From Minwuia sp. (GTDB lineage Bacteria > Pseudomonadota > Alphaproteobacteria > Minwuiales > Minwuiaceae), in the NCBI GenBank assembly GCA_029210175.1, contig JARGPL010000029.1, positions 1 through 54,654 of the forward strand: DNA of 54,654 nt. The letters run 5' to 3'. The notes beneath the pieces were generated by a model. That model saw only the letters and a list, made by a program, of their open reading frames with translations, searched no databases and was not told the DNA's origin. This document shows, one piece after another, positions 48,701-54,654 of this stretch. Positions within the stretch are counted from its first letter, which is position 1. Each line of letters opens with the position of its first letter. A program made the position numbers and the translations under genes.

Positions 48701-51700
48701 TCAGAAGGTCATCGATACCATCGCCATTGACGTCACCGGCACCACTGATCGCGGACCCGAAGTCCTGGCGGTTGATATCATTGGCAAAGACGAAGCCCTC
48801 GGCAGATGTGATACCGGCCAGATCAACAAGGGCATCACCCTGTCCGGCGTTCTCGTCGAAGATGAAGTCATCTTCGGCCAGATCACTGACCTCGACACCG
48901 CTCAGGACGATGGATTCCGCGGCCGAAAGCTGGATCGTGGTGTCAACGCCGTCGTCGGTAGCGACTTCCAGGACGGCGGCAAGATCGCCAAAGCCGAACG
49001 CCGATACATCAAGCACGTCATCCGTCTCGGCACCCGCATCGAAATCCGAGATCGTCGCCGAGCCGATCCCCACCTGGGTCACGAACAGATCGTCCCCATC
49101 CTCACCCGACACGACAGCGTCGAGCCCGAGGGAGAATGTGTCGGCAAAGGCCGAACCGCTGGCGTTCTCTATCGATCCAGCCGTTTCGCTGTTGCCAAAG
49201 CCGTCATCGCTCAGATCTCCGGTCAGAAGATCGAACGAAACACCCTGGATCGCATTCACGAAGTCGAGCGTATCTGTCCCGTCATCGCCGCTGATCTGGT
49301 CCAGACCAGCGCCGGAAAGAATGACGTCATCGCCGTCGCCGCCGATCAGTTCGTCGACGCCATCCCCACCGTCCAGCGTGTCATCACCGGATGTGACATC
49401 GACGATGCCTGCATCGGACTGAACGCGGGCGATGTCGCCGAAGAAGATGGCGGTGGAACCGGCGGCCGTCTGGTCCAGCGCAGCCTGCAAACCCTCTTCA
49501 TCGAAATCGAGGTACAAGGCCAGCCCGGCTTCATCCCCAACCAGCAGGTCATCGCGAGCATCCGCAATTTCGGACTGGGACCGGACGACGGACCAGACAC
49601 GGGCCTCATCCATCGTGCCGACATAACGGCTGAATTCATCATCTATGTTCGATTCGCCCAGCAGCAGGGGGGACTGGGTCGATATATCCACACCATTCAA
49701 CGCAGCAATGTTCACGGCCTGACCGCTGACCGCACCATTGAAGAACAGGGTCATCAGCCCATCACGATCGAATGTGACGGCGAAATGTTCCATCCCGTCA
49801 CGACCCTGAAGGACCCCGCTGGTCACTTCGAAGCTCTGGCCATTTCCCGCTATCCGGGCCACCGCGACCAGTTCGCCTTCGCCCGCATCACGGAAACCGA
49901 GCATCATGCCGGTCTCGTTGCCATCAATGGTTTCGCGCGCGTCGAAAACCACCATGTCGCGGGCGGCACCTGGTTCCAGCCAGGCTTCGAATGTTGCATC
50001 GGCTGTCCCGGCAAGGCCGGAGAAACCGGTCACCGCGATGGAGTCATCCACACCATCAAAGGAAAGTGCCTGATCCCCGTCAGCCGCCTGATCGCCGATC
50101 AGACTGTCATCGCCAGCCCCGCCGGTGATCAGATCGTTGCCTGCGCCGCCTTCCAGTTCATCAACACCGTCACCGCCGGAAAGTGTGTCGTCACCGCCAC
50201 CGCCGTCGACGAAATCATCACCAGAGCCACCAAACGCCTGATCGTTGCCGAGCTGTCCGAGCAAGGCATCATCGGCCAGGTCACCACCGGTCAGTGTGTC
50301 ATTGCCAGCGCCACCTACGGCTGCCTGGCCATCAACGCCATCCGCAAGCTGGATGGTGTCAGCAGCGGCAGAGCCCAGGACGACTTCTATATCGGTCAGC
50401 GTGTCGTTGCCGGATGCGGCACCGGCCGCAACCCCGACACCAAGATCCACCACGACAGCCGTTCCGCCTTCGGCAAAATCGGCGATATCGATACCAGCGC
50501 CACCGTCGATCAGGTCGTCACCGGCACCACCGGAGATCAGATCCTGACCAGCGCCGCCAAAGATCTGGTCGCCGCCCGCGTCGCCCTGCAGCAGGTCGAC
50601 CCCGGCACCGCCACTCAGCGTGTCATCACCAGCGCCGCCGAAGACCGCATCCTGACCAGCGTTGCCCGCCACGGAATCATCACCCTGTGTCGCAAAGATG
50701 ACGTCGTTCGCCGCACCACTGTTGACGGTGATCGATGCATCGGACTTCAGCGCGGCATCGATCAGCAGGCTGCTGGTTGCAGCAGCAAGTGCCGCGGCGT
50801 TGATGGCAATGGTGCCGCTGGTGTTGACCTGGCCATTGCGCAGGCTCAGATCGGTCTCGGCATCTGTCACCAGTTCAATGGCTTCGATCTTCGAAACACC
50901 ATCCAGCTGCGCGTCATCCGTCTCGCCACCACCGATCAGACGCAGGGTATCGCTGTCTGCGCCACCGCTGACACTGTCATCGGCCTGAAGGTCGGCAATC
51001 GCCATGGTGACCGTATCGTCACCGACACCACCATCGATGAACATGATCCCGGAACCGCCGATCAACTGATCATCACCGGCACCACCGACCAGGTCATGCG
51101 CTTCGGCTTCACCCGCCGTCAGCGTGTCATCGAAATCCGATCCCAGCAGACCTTCGACCGCGATCAGCGTATCGATGTCACCTCCCTCCTGACCGTCGGA
51201 GGCCAGACCGGTTGCCAGGTTCGCATCAATCCCGCGATCGAGGTCGGCGAACGAGGCGGTATCAAAACTGTCGCCGCCGTCCAGCACATCGGAGCCGTCG
51301 TTGCCTTGCAGGGTGTCCGTACCGTCACCGCCACGAAGCGTGTCATCCGCCTGACCGCCATCCAGTTCATCAGCCGCATTGCCGCCCTGAACACTGATGT
51401 TGCCATCCAGCTCGCTGCTGCCGTTGAACACCATGGTGCTCGTCGAACCGACCAGCAGTTGCCCATCAACGAACAGCGTGCCACCCGCTGCGACGACATT
51501 GTCGCCAATCGTCAGGTCGATCGCTGCATCAGTTGTCGGCAGGAATGTTTCAACATTCGAAACGCCGGAGAAATCGCCCTGATCCAGGGTCCCGCCGCCG
51601 GAGATGGCGAGGGTATCCGTTCCGTCGCCACCATCGACAACATCGGTTTCGGTCAGGACAGTGGCATCGACGGCAAAGATATCATTGCCAGCACCACCAG

Positions 51701-54654
51701 AGGCATTGGTGGATCCGGAACCCAGCAAGTTGAGGAAGTCGTTGCCGTTGGCACCCAGAAGCGTGTCCTGCCCGGCGGCCCCCAACAGCGTGTCATTGCC
51801 GTCACCACCGTCAAGCAGGTTGTTCGCGCCATCGCCGGTCAGATTGTCATCAAAGGAAGAACCGACGACGTTCTCGATGCCTTCAAGCTGATCAGCATCA
51901 CCGAATTCATCGGTCGCGGTGCCTTCCGTCAGATTGACAACGACACCAGCCTGACCGCCGTAGGTGAACAGCGCCGTATCGGTGCCGTCGCCGCCGGAAA
52001 GCGTGTCATTGCCCGCGCCGCCGTCGAAGAAGTCATCATCCGCACCGCCGAACAGCGCGTCCGCTCCATCCGCACCAAACAGCGTGTCTGCGCCGATGTC
52101 ACCAACGACCTGATCGTCGCCAGCGCCCGCATTGATGCTGTCGTTGCCCTGCCCGCCGAAGAACTGTTCGCTGACAGCCCCACCGGCAACCGTGTCATCG
52201 CCCGTGCCGAGCAGGAAGGTTTCGATGTTGGCAATCTCGTCCAGCCCCTCGCCAGACACGGTACCTTCATCGACATCGACATCCAGGCCAGCGGCAACAT
52301 CTGAGAAGACGGCGATATCGACACCGTCGCCGCCATTCAGCGTGTCGTCACCGGCACCGCCCGTCAGAACGTCATTGCCGGCGCCGCCATCCAGACTGTC
52401 GTCACCGGCCTCGCCCTGAAGCGTGTCATTGCCGGCACCGCCAAGCAGCACGTCATTGCCTGGATCAACGCCAGCGCTTGCCACGCCGGCGGTTGACACC
52501 AGTATGGTACCCGCAGTGATTTCGAAGGTGACGCCGACATCCCCGAGCAGCAATGCGCCGCCTTCATCATTGATGCCCGCAACCGCCTCTTCAAGGCTCA
52601 GGTTGAAGTCGCTGATGGCCAGCACATAGTCTCCGGCAGGCAGATTGCCGATCTCGTCGCCCGTATTGATGATGGCATTGCTGAATGAACCGGCAGGCAG
52701 GCCATCGTCGTCGTCAGAGGCCAGGAAATCAGCCGCATCCAGACTGCCGTCATCATTGAAAAGGAACATCTCCGGGTCGATCGTCGGCCCGTCGGTGGTG
52801 ATGGTGATCGCAGTCTCGACGTCGAGCGTGAAGAAGATGTACTGCACGGAGCCAACACCACCGTCATTGGCGACCTCGACCGTGACCGTCACCGGTGTGT
52901 GCGCATCGCCCGACACAGTTTGACCCGCAAGATCGGTATCTCCAATGAGGAAATCACTGCCATCGCCGCCGTCCAGCGTGTCGTCGGCGCCGCCGCCCGC
53001 GATCAGGTCATCCCCTGATGCCCCCAGCAGATTGTCCACGCCCGCGCCGCCATTGATCCGGTCGGCGTCGATGCCGCCGTCCAGCGTGTCGTCACCCGTA
53101 CCTCCATCCAGCGTGTCGTTCCCGGCACCGCCAGCCAACGAGTCATTGCCGGCCGCGCCGCTGAGATCATCACCATCCGCGCCCCCTATGACCGTATCGT
53201 CGCCGTCGCCAGCATTGATGAAATCGATGCCGGCACCGCCATCCAGCGAGTCATTGCCACTACCGCCGGTCAGGCTGTCCGTTCCTGCGCCGCCAAAGAG
53301 GCTGTCATTTCCAGCGCCGCCATCCAGCGCATTGCCAAGGCTGTCGCCGGTGATCTGATCCGCGGCACTGCCGCCGATGACATTCTCGACCCCATTGAGG
53401 GAATCGGTTCCCGAGGTCTCGCCCGTCGCCGTGCCGGTCAGCAGATTGACCGTGACCGCAGCCGCTTGTGCCGAGAAATCAGCCGTATCCGTGCCGCCGC
53501 CGCCGATCAGCGTATCGTTGCCACTGATCCCGGCCAGCGTGTCATCGCCGGCACCGCCATCAAGGCGATTGTCGAGCGTGTCACCGGTCAGCAGATCGGA
53601 CCCGCTGCTGCCGATGATGTTCTCGATGCCGATCAGGGTGTCCTGGCCGATCTCGTCCTGGCCGATGGATCGCGCAGTGCCGGTCAGCAGGTTGGCATCG
53701 ACACCATTCGATGACACCGCGAAACTGACCGTGTCGATGTCAGGCCCACCGTTCAGCAGGTCGTTGCCGTCGACGCCCGTCAGCGTGTCATTGTCAGCAT
53801 CGCCATTGACCACGTCGTCACCGGCACCACCGACCAGGACATCATTGCCAGCGCCGCCATTGATGGTGTCGTTACCCGCACCACCATTGAATGAGTCGTT
53901 GCCACCACCGAGCTGGACATCGTCGCCCCCGTCGGAGCCGACGTTGTTGTCATTTCCGTCCTCAACGACAACATCATCGTCATTGTCGCCATCATCGTCA
54001 TCATCATCGACAACAGCATCATCGCCGCCGCCATCGCCGCCGCCGCCGTCATCGCCATCATCGCCGCCGCCGGCGTCATTGGCCTCATTCAGCAAATCAC
54101 CCTGTTGGTCGAGGAAATCATCGTCTTCGCCACCGGTCGACGGGCCGAAGTCGGAGCCTGACTGGCCGAGGCCACCGAAACCCGAACCTGATCCAAAACC
54201 ACCTTGGCCACCCTGGTCACCCGATCCACCGGTGCCGGACCCGCCATCCGCCTGGTCAGAACCACCTGCTCCATCTTCACCAGGATCGCTGTCGTCGGTC
54301 GCGTCACCCTGGTCGGCATCATCGCCCGTATCGCCGGCATCGCCACCATCCCCCAGGTCACCGCCTCCGTCATCCTCTGCTGCGACATCTCCGAAGTCGG
54401 AGTCATCCGCATCATCAGAGCCGTCGTCAGCGGCAGCTTCATCCTCTTCTGCGTCGTCTTCCTCGCCTTCGCCTTCTTCCTCACCCTCGGCGTCGCCTTC
54501 GTCTTCTCCGTCGCCGTCGCCGTCGCCGTCGCCGTCCTCACCCTCGCCGCCCTCGCCTTCACCGTCCTCGGCTGCGCCTTCTTCACCAGCGGCACCGCCG
54601 TCACGACGGTCGCCGCCGCTGTCATCATCGGACCCGCCCTGTCCGAGTTCAGGC
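39711..54654 (-). CDS. giant multidomain RTX surface protein (5' partial)
   Basis: The frame is open to the right edge of the window, so at least 4,980 residues are present and the true start lies beyond it; the apparent start near 54095 is only a TTG inside the gene. In protein order: an acidic Gly/Asp/Glu-rich stretch; RTX nonapeptides (GGxGxDxLx) throughout; a PPC-like domain; a LamG-like domain; a seven-blade FG-GAP propeller; two 275-residue modules; a second propeller; a third 275-residue module; a 189-residue tandem repeat; final RTX repeats; and a C-terminal ~70 residues without repeats (ends 'FIGGGGQVEN'), the likely secretion signal. It is almost free of cysteine, as usual for type I substrates. 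The ABC and HlyD genes follow. The role is inferred as Ca2+-dependent adhesion, biofilm or particle binding. Confidence 0.93.
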   Translation of the reverse strand, partial: PELGQGGSDDDSGGDRRDGGAAGEEGAAEDGEGEGGEGEDGDGDGDGDGEDEGDAEGEEEGEGEEDDAEEDEAAADDGSDDADDSDFGDVAAEDDGGGDLGDGGDAGDTGDDADQGDATDDSDPGEDGAGGSDQADGGSGTGGSGDQGGQGGFGSGSGFGGLGQSGSDFGPSTGGEDDDFLDQQGDLLNEANDAGGGDDGDDGGGGDGGGDDAVVDDDDDDGDNDDDVVVEDGNDNNVGSDGGDDVQLGGGNDSFNGGAGNDTINGGAGNDVLVGGAGDDVVNGDADNDTLTGVDGNDLLNGGPDIDTVSFAVSSNGVDANLLTGTARSIGQDEIGQDTLIGIENIIGSSGSDLLTGDTLDNRLDGGAGDDTLAGISGNDTLIGGGGTDTADFSAQAAAVTVNLLTGTATGETSGTDSLNGVENVIGGSAADQITGDSLGNALDGGAGNDSLFGGAGTDSLTGGSGNDSLDGGAGIDFINAGDGDDTVIGGADGDDLSGAAGNDSLAGGAGNDTLDGGTGDDTLDGGIDADRINGGAGVDNLLGASGDDLIAGGGADDTLDGGDGSDFLIGDTDLAGQTVSGDAHTPVTVTVEVANDGGVGSVQYIFFTLDVETAITITTDGPTIDPEMFLFNDDGSLDAADFLASDDDDGLPAGSFSNAIINTGDEIGNLPAGDYVLAISDFNLSLEEAVAGINDEGGALLLGDVGVTFEITAGTILVSTAGVASAGVDPGNDVLLGGAGNDTLQGEAGDDSLDGGAGNDVLTGGAGDDTLNGGDGVDIAVFSDVAAGLDVDVDEGTVSGEGLDEIANIETFLLGTGDDTVAGGAVSEQFFGGQGNDSINAGAGDDQVVGDIGADTLFGADGADALFGGADDDFFDGGAGNDTLSGGDGTDTALFTYGGQAGVVVNLTEGTATDEFGDADQLEGIENVVGSSFDDNLTGDGANNLLDGGDGNDTLLGAAGQDTLLGANGNDFLNLLGSGSTNASGGAGNDIFAVDATVLTETDVVDGGDGTDTLAISGGGTLDQGDFSGVSNVETFLPTTDAAIDLTIGDNVVAAGGTLFVDGQLLVGSTSTMVFNGSSELDGNISVQGGNAADELDGGQADDTLRGGDGTDTLQGNDGSDVLDGGDSFDTASFADLDRGIDANLATGLASDGQEGGDIDTLIAVEGLLGSDFDDTLTAGEAEAHDLVGGAGDDQLIGGSGIMFIDGGVGDDTVTMAIADLQADDSVSGGADSDTLRLIGGGETDDAQLDGVSKIEAIELVTDAETDLSLRNGQVNTSGTIAINAAALAAATSSLLIDAALKSDASITVNSGAANDVIFATQGDDSVAGNAGQDAVFGGAGDDTLSGGAGVDLLQGDAGGDQIFGGAGQDLISGGAGDDLIDGGAGIDIADFAEGGTAVVVDLGVGVAAGAASGNDTLTDIEVVLGSAAADTIQLADGVDGQAAVGGAGNDTLTGGDLADDALLGQLGNDQAFGGSGDDFVDGGGGDDTLSGGDGVDELEGGAGNDLITGGAGDDSLIGDQAADGDQALSFDGVDDSIAVTGFSGLAGTADATFEAWLEPGAARDMVVFDARETIDGNETGMMLGFRDAGEGELVAVARIAGNGQSFEVTSGVLQGRDGMEHFAVTFDRDGLMTLFFNGAVSGQAVNIAALNGVDISTQSPLLLGESNIDDEFSRYVGTMDEARVWSVVRSQSEIADARDDLLVGDEAGLALYLDFDEEGLQAALDQTAAGSTAIFFGDIARVQSDAGIVDVTSGDDTLDGGDGVDELIGGDGDDVILSGAGLDQISGDDGTDTLDFVNAIQGVSFDLLTGDLSDDGFGNSETAGSIENASGSAFADTFSLGLDAVVSGEDGDDLFVTQVGIGSATISDFDAGAETDDVLDVSAFGFGDLAAVLEVATDDGVDTTIQLSAAESIVLSGVEVSDLAEDDFIFDENAGQGDALVDLAGITSAEGFVFANDINRQDFGSAISGAGDVNGDGIDDLLIGSYRGNGTGEAFVLFGDPALDFVQIEDGTLAANSRGIDIQAGNVNENADFGQVVQAIGDINGDGFTDFAVSAPALFNDFYAGYGGVAVIFGDANGLTQNIDVDNLDGSNGFAINPSSYDFGFDSLGRSIAGAGDFNGDGIDDLAFSAVADGEGKVVVLFGSANGFPADVETDAIAGQEGGDLGLVITGGATGTQFGADIDFVGDFDGDGLDDLVIGEPLAAQGGNAFVVFGSENLSGNVQLGNLTAGDAGAITISSGYAGDRVGGAVSRAGDINNDGFDDVVVGAVGADYGSTEIGAAHVIFGSGAAQSVDASQLAIDGISGFTIFGNQIDSNLGTDVAGGGDLNGDGIADIVIGVSGASYEGTAHGEVLVVFGSDDGFEKQITVGDLGGDNGVVVRGDTSLNTSIGNTVAIVGDVNGDGFDDLAFSVEDGLFYNGGPVNTDSVLVLYGSDNTGLAQVGGSGADELSGDANDNLIAGAQGDDTLNGLDGQDVLRGALGDDSLDGGAGADLLVGGAGTDVLIGGGGNDTLLPGTNDGSVGDFIQGGIDSNLIVFDAPGSGFFIVDYSDQTAAITANIGPVDGTVTKIGGVDTLEGVNLIDGNVGGLQLNGGAGADVITASLQSGDEFIQVRGGAGNDTITGGDGFDRLDYVGATTGVHIDVGLGQTLIDGFGGIDSFSQIDEFRGSDNADTLIGSDGNDRFITRQGDDTVDGAGGFDLLRYDRANIEFVNVDLSINSADVQFIGVNGVSIDTITNIESVRGSRTGNDTLTGDAQDNQLDGRGGNDLIDGGDGNDTLLGGDGDDTLLSGTNDGSIGDVLNTGDGNDTILFVDPGDGFFILDYTAQSGGIVANIGNTDGTISKLESDEIDTLQGVDLVDGSVGGLRLKAGSGDDIITVDLLSGDEFIQIRAGAGNDTITGGGGFDRLDYTDATAGVNVNISLGLTTNDGQGGVDTFSQIDEFQGSSFIDTLLGSDGNDRFITGRGNDAVDGGLGFDLVRYDRSNIEFVDVDLSAGTASVQFTGDQFLTVDSLISIESVRGSREGDDTLFGDDADNQLDGRGGDDILKGGAGNDTLIGRDGVDSFDGGDGIDAYLAFDGEQGVVVDLSTGIVTNDGFGNAETLISIEQVAGSNFDDELTFGISTSFSGNSGDDLFIAIEGIGSSNFVFDFVAGAGTDDALDVSAFGIQNLTGLLELASDDGTNTTIQLGEVDAVTLIDVLVGDLAADDFVFADAQPIDPLLDLGNDFDATIGFIFGSAESGEKFGFGIDGIGDINGDGLDDIIVGAGYGTTYYGEGQSQTTGEAFVLFGNTTPGFTQNTDNLDTVGLGFEPFQSDISPFGIFGYDVAGIGDLNGDGFNDFAISARNEYTRNVYGTGEVTVVFGTEDGLGADLDVSNLDGSDGFTILANSAGIGELGYSIAGGGDFNGDGIDDLIIGAASSTYGQANAAGEVFVVFGSTDPFVAGTDAGTLLATGRAAVIQGQDQFARFGESVDFAGDFNGDGFDDIIVGAPDADGSGEAFVIFGTGDIAQSTLVDDLVTANEAIVITGSQASDALGHAVSGAGDVNGDGLDDVIIGSPYNDDVANDAGAAFVIFGTSTPGNIDTSLIALDGNDGFAIFGRSEADSVGFAVDGGGDANGDGFGDLLVGAFNADYSGNYGLGEVYVVFGTDGGFASQISPDDFDGLNGLVIRGADTGTYTGREVAFLGDVNGDGFDDVALSSYYTASGGGLYDAAFIVFGVDNTGQAQVGDANANLLTGDGDANLLVGGAGDDTLDGLGGNDTLIGATGDDSLIGGDDNDLLRGGSGSDVLEGGAGDDTILPGSNDGSGEVIITGTGNDTVNFDNPGSGFFVLDYSAEVVGVAGSITDADGTVVKASGTDTLQNVDLIDGNVGGLQITGSQGDDIFAVDLVDTNEFIQFRGGAGNDDFTGGDGFDRLDYVGAAGGVNLNIALGQTSDDGDGGVDTFSNVDEFRGSDNDDIMIGSAGDDRFITRFGNDIVDGVGGFDLVRYDRATVEFVDVDLTAETANVRQGGFDFVDQLFNVEAIRGSRDGDDTISGSAASELFEGRGGADLLSGLGGADTLKGQDGDDTIDGGEGIDVLEGGNGTDLLIADFSGDANSVIVQGTDEDITQATSLFQVGGSKTISGFEQASLTGGNAGDELVGGALDDTLTGNGGNDTLHGGSGGVDIISGGAGNDTLTGTVGSDLDGGDGIDQLDIDLSSIGETIIIDDLGGQAVLGDGTSITSIEALNAVLGSGDDIIDFSNTDKTDVIDGGDGDDTIDAGRGNDTLAGGNGIDLLIADFSGSVNSVITQGTDDDITQATIINQIGDSKTIDGFERVDLTGSSSNDELVGGAFDDTLVGNEGGDTLHGGSGGSDRISGGAGDDIMTGSATGTFDGGAGIDLLGGDFSSITEDMIIAADDGTDVFADGTSITSIEALKATLGSGNDSVDFAGIDKSDVIDGGDGNDTIDAGTNNDTLSGGNGIDLLIADFSGSVNSVITQGTDDDITQATIINQIGDSKTIDGFEIASLTGSSSNDELVGGAFDDTLIGNGGGDTLHGGSGGSDLISGGIGDDFMTGSASGEFDGGAGIDLLAGDFSSITEDMNIAADDGTDVFADGTSITSIEALNATLGSGNDTVDFAAIDKSDVIDGGDGNDTINAGTNNDTLFGGNGIDLLIADFSGSVNSVITQGTDDDITQATILNQIGDSKTISGFEFVSLTGSSSNDELVGGNLNDTLIGGGGNDTLNGGSGGADDLFGGDGNDTIVGGGGGGTIDLGAGDDSVQGDAGDDTIDGGDGFDAIAYDNEAGGLGVTVDLSTGTATDTFGDQDQLTSIERVVGSAQNDDIFGSNANEQLQGDGGDDLLEGGGGVDTLVGGAGSDEFLHSSLGDITTIATNITVAASGQAVDLIDDFVSGTDQISFDLDGGFEGIGIGGFIEISEAYDGTNSGGQGFVAYIFDGTHLIYDDDLQSEGYQVVADMNGASVVAGDLAFIGGGGQVEN
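40430..42400 (-). repeat. 189-residue tandem repeat, exact 567-nt period (3.5 copies)
   Basis: The plus-strand word ATGACGCTGTTC recurs at 40651, 41218 and 41785, exactly 567 nt apart, and as a variant at 42352. The protein unit starts near 'GIDLLIADFSGSVNSVITQG', passes through 'DDITQATIINQIGDSKTI' and 'LTGSSSNDELVGG', and ends near 'DGTSITSIEAL'. The unit at the 5' (protein N-terminal) end is the most diverged; the middle copies are nearly identical in DNA. This points to recent duplication or gene conversion. Confidence 0.9.
42560..43275 (-). repeat. third copy of the 275-residue module
   Basis: The same segments ('DTILPGSNDGS', 'GFFVLDYSAEVVG', 'NEFIQFRGGAGND', 'NVDEFRGSDNDD', 'DRFITRFGNDIVDG') recur after propeller 2. 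The copy is more diverged than the tandem pair. Propeller plus module therefore behave as one duplicated unit. Confidence 0.78.
43450..44990 (-). repeat. FG-GAP propeller 2 (seven blades)
   Basis: A second complete set of seven FG-GAP blades. Examples are 'GIGDINGDGLDDIIVG', 'GIGDLNGDGFNDFAIS', 'FAGDFNGDGFDDIIVG', 'GGGDANGDGFGDLLVG' and 'FLGDVNGDGFDDVALS'. Blade order and linker text follow propeller 1 closely, and the same ~100-residue element ('LDVSAFGIQNLTGLLELASD') precedes it, so the block arose by duplication inside the gene. Confidence 0.88.
45540..47170 (-). repeat. tandem pair of 275-residue modules in the giant RTX protein
   Basis: Two adjacent copies of a module that begins near 'DTLLxGTNDGS' and contains 'GDEFIQ', 'GFDRLDY', 'SQIDEF', 'NDRFIT' and 'NIESVRGSR'-type segments. 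The anchor sequence on the plus strand (TTGGTGCC) lies at 47098 and 46273, a period of 825 nt. RTX repeats are interleaved. Both follow propeller 1. Confidence 0.8.
47330..48830 (-). repeat. FG-GAP propeller 1 (seven blades)
   Basis: Seven integrin-alpha-type FG-GAP repeats of about 65-70 residues, each with a Ca2+-binding DxNxDGxxD loop. Examples are 'GAGDVNGDGIDDLLIG', 'AIGDINGDGFTDFAVS', 'FVGDFDGDGLDDLVIG' and 'IVGDVNGDGFDDLAFS'. Seven blades is the number needed to close one beta-propeller. It is preceded by a ~100-residue beta-rich element ('LDVSAFGFGDLAAVLEVATD') that recurs before propeller 2. Confidence 0.88.
49400..50090 (-). other. LamG/concanavalin-like domain in the giant RTX protein
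   Basis: About 220 residues read as a laminin-G-like jelly roll: 'ALSFDGVDDSIAVTGFSGL' at the start, 'TFEAWLEP', 'FAVTFDRDGLMTLFFNGAVS', 'LLLGESNIDDEFSRYVGTMD' and 'EARVWSVVRSQSEI', ending 'LALYLDFDEEGLQ'. Such domains often bind sugars or other proteins. It is the only copy, placed before the first propeller. Confidence 0.8.
52480..52930 (-). other. PPC-like beta-sandwich domain in the giant RTX protein
   Basis: About 150 residues without RTX repeats: 'AHTPVTVTVEVANDGGVGSV', 'YIFFTLDVETAITITTDGP', 'IDPEMFLFNDDGSLDAADFL', 'NLPAGDYVLAISDFNLSLEE'. This is the pattern of pre-peptidase C-terminal and related secreted beta-sandwich domains. It is flanked by RTX repeats on both sides. Domain naming is by eye. 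Confidence 0.6.
53930..54654 (-). repeat. acidic low-complexity Gly/Asp/Glu region of the giant RTX protein
   Basis: Codons are almost all Gly, Asp, Glu, Ala, Ser and Gln. There are (GD)n and (GE)n tracts around 54450-54560 and Asp runs at 53960-54010, where the protein reads 'DDDDDDGDNDDDVVVEDGND'. At DNA level this appears as imperfect GCC-GTC and ATC trinucleotide tracts. The strong negative charge suggests a cation-binding, disordered spacer ahead of the first RTX block. Confidence 0.85.

Noticed and set aside
49785-52304. A long plus-strand open frame (about 839 codons) inside the giant RTX region
   Set aside because: It is antisense to Gly/Asp-rich codons, whose complement (GCC, ATC, GTC) rarely makes stops. 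The translation is repetitive Val/Ile/Ala text with no domain, and the RTX frame on the other strand is unmistakable.

Overview
The window is GC-rich, densely packed bacterial DNA. It looks alphaproteobacterial: it carries a Ros/MucR-family regulator, a DUF1491 protein, form II (BMS-type) CO-dehydrogenase-like genes, and a pqqA-C-D-E set next to amine and carboxylate catabolism genes. The genus cannot be named from the sequence alone. The overall picture is a heterotroph that oxidises organic acids, amides and amines and exports very large calcium-binding surface proteins.

Layout. (1) 1-3985: 3' part of an RTX protein with cohesin-like, cadherin-like and dockerin-like ends. (2) 4.1-7.5 kb: a UxaA-family dehydratase, an alpha/beta hydrolase and, divergently, gpsA. 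(3) 7.6-12.2 kb: a coxG-S-L-M-type molybdenum hydroxylase operon. (4) 12.3-14.7 kb: pqqA (25 codons), a hairpin with a T-run, then overlapping pqqC-D-E; pqqB is absent. (5) 14.8-19.0 kb: a decay zone. It holds a glutamine-synthetase-family gene with an in-frame amber codon, a gutted Rieske oxygenase, an intact beta-hydroxyacid dehydrogenase, a TAXI-type solute-binding-protein fragment and a BLUF-domain fragment with an in-frame ochre codon. (6) 19.2-25.8 kb: a membrane-anchored cytochrome c, a dimethylglycine/sarcosine-dehydrogenase-like enzyme, and a leftward operon of class II aldolase, FAD amine oxidoreductase and MATE exporter. (7) 26-35.7 kb: a MucR-family regulator lacking both zinc-binding histidines, an MDR dehydrogenase, a chimeric broken octopine-dehydrogenase/3-hydroxyacyl-CoA-dehydrogenase gene, an amidase, DUF1491, a HAD hydrolase, an enamidase-like amidohydrolase, cimA and trmJ. 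(8) 36.0-54.65 kb, leftward: a giant RTX protein (at least 4,980 residues, 5' end outside the window), its type I secretion ABC transporter and HlyD adaptor, and a phosphoribosyltransferase gene.

The most striking system is the giant RTX protein with its own exporter. It combines an acidic Gly/Asp/Glu-rich region, a PPC-like domain, a LamG-like domain, two seven-blade FG-GAP (integrin-type) propellers, three copies of a 275-residue module and a 189-residue tandem repeat with an exact 567-nt period. Second in interest are the pqqA-pqqC leader with competing stems, and the two clusters of freshly broken catabolic genes. All calls come from reading the sequence by eye; no database search was run.
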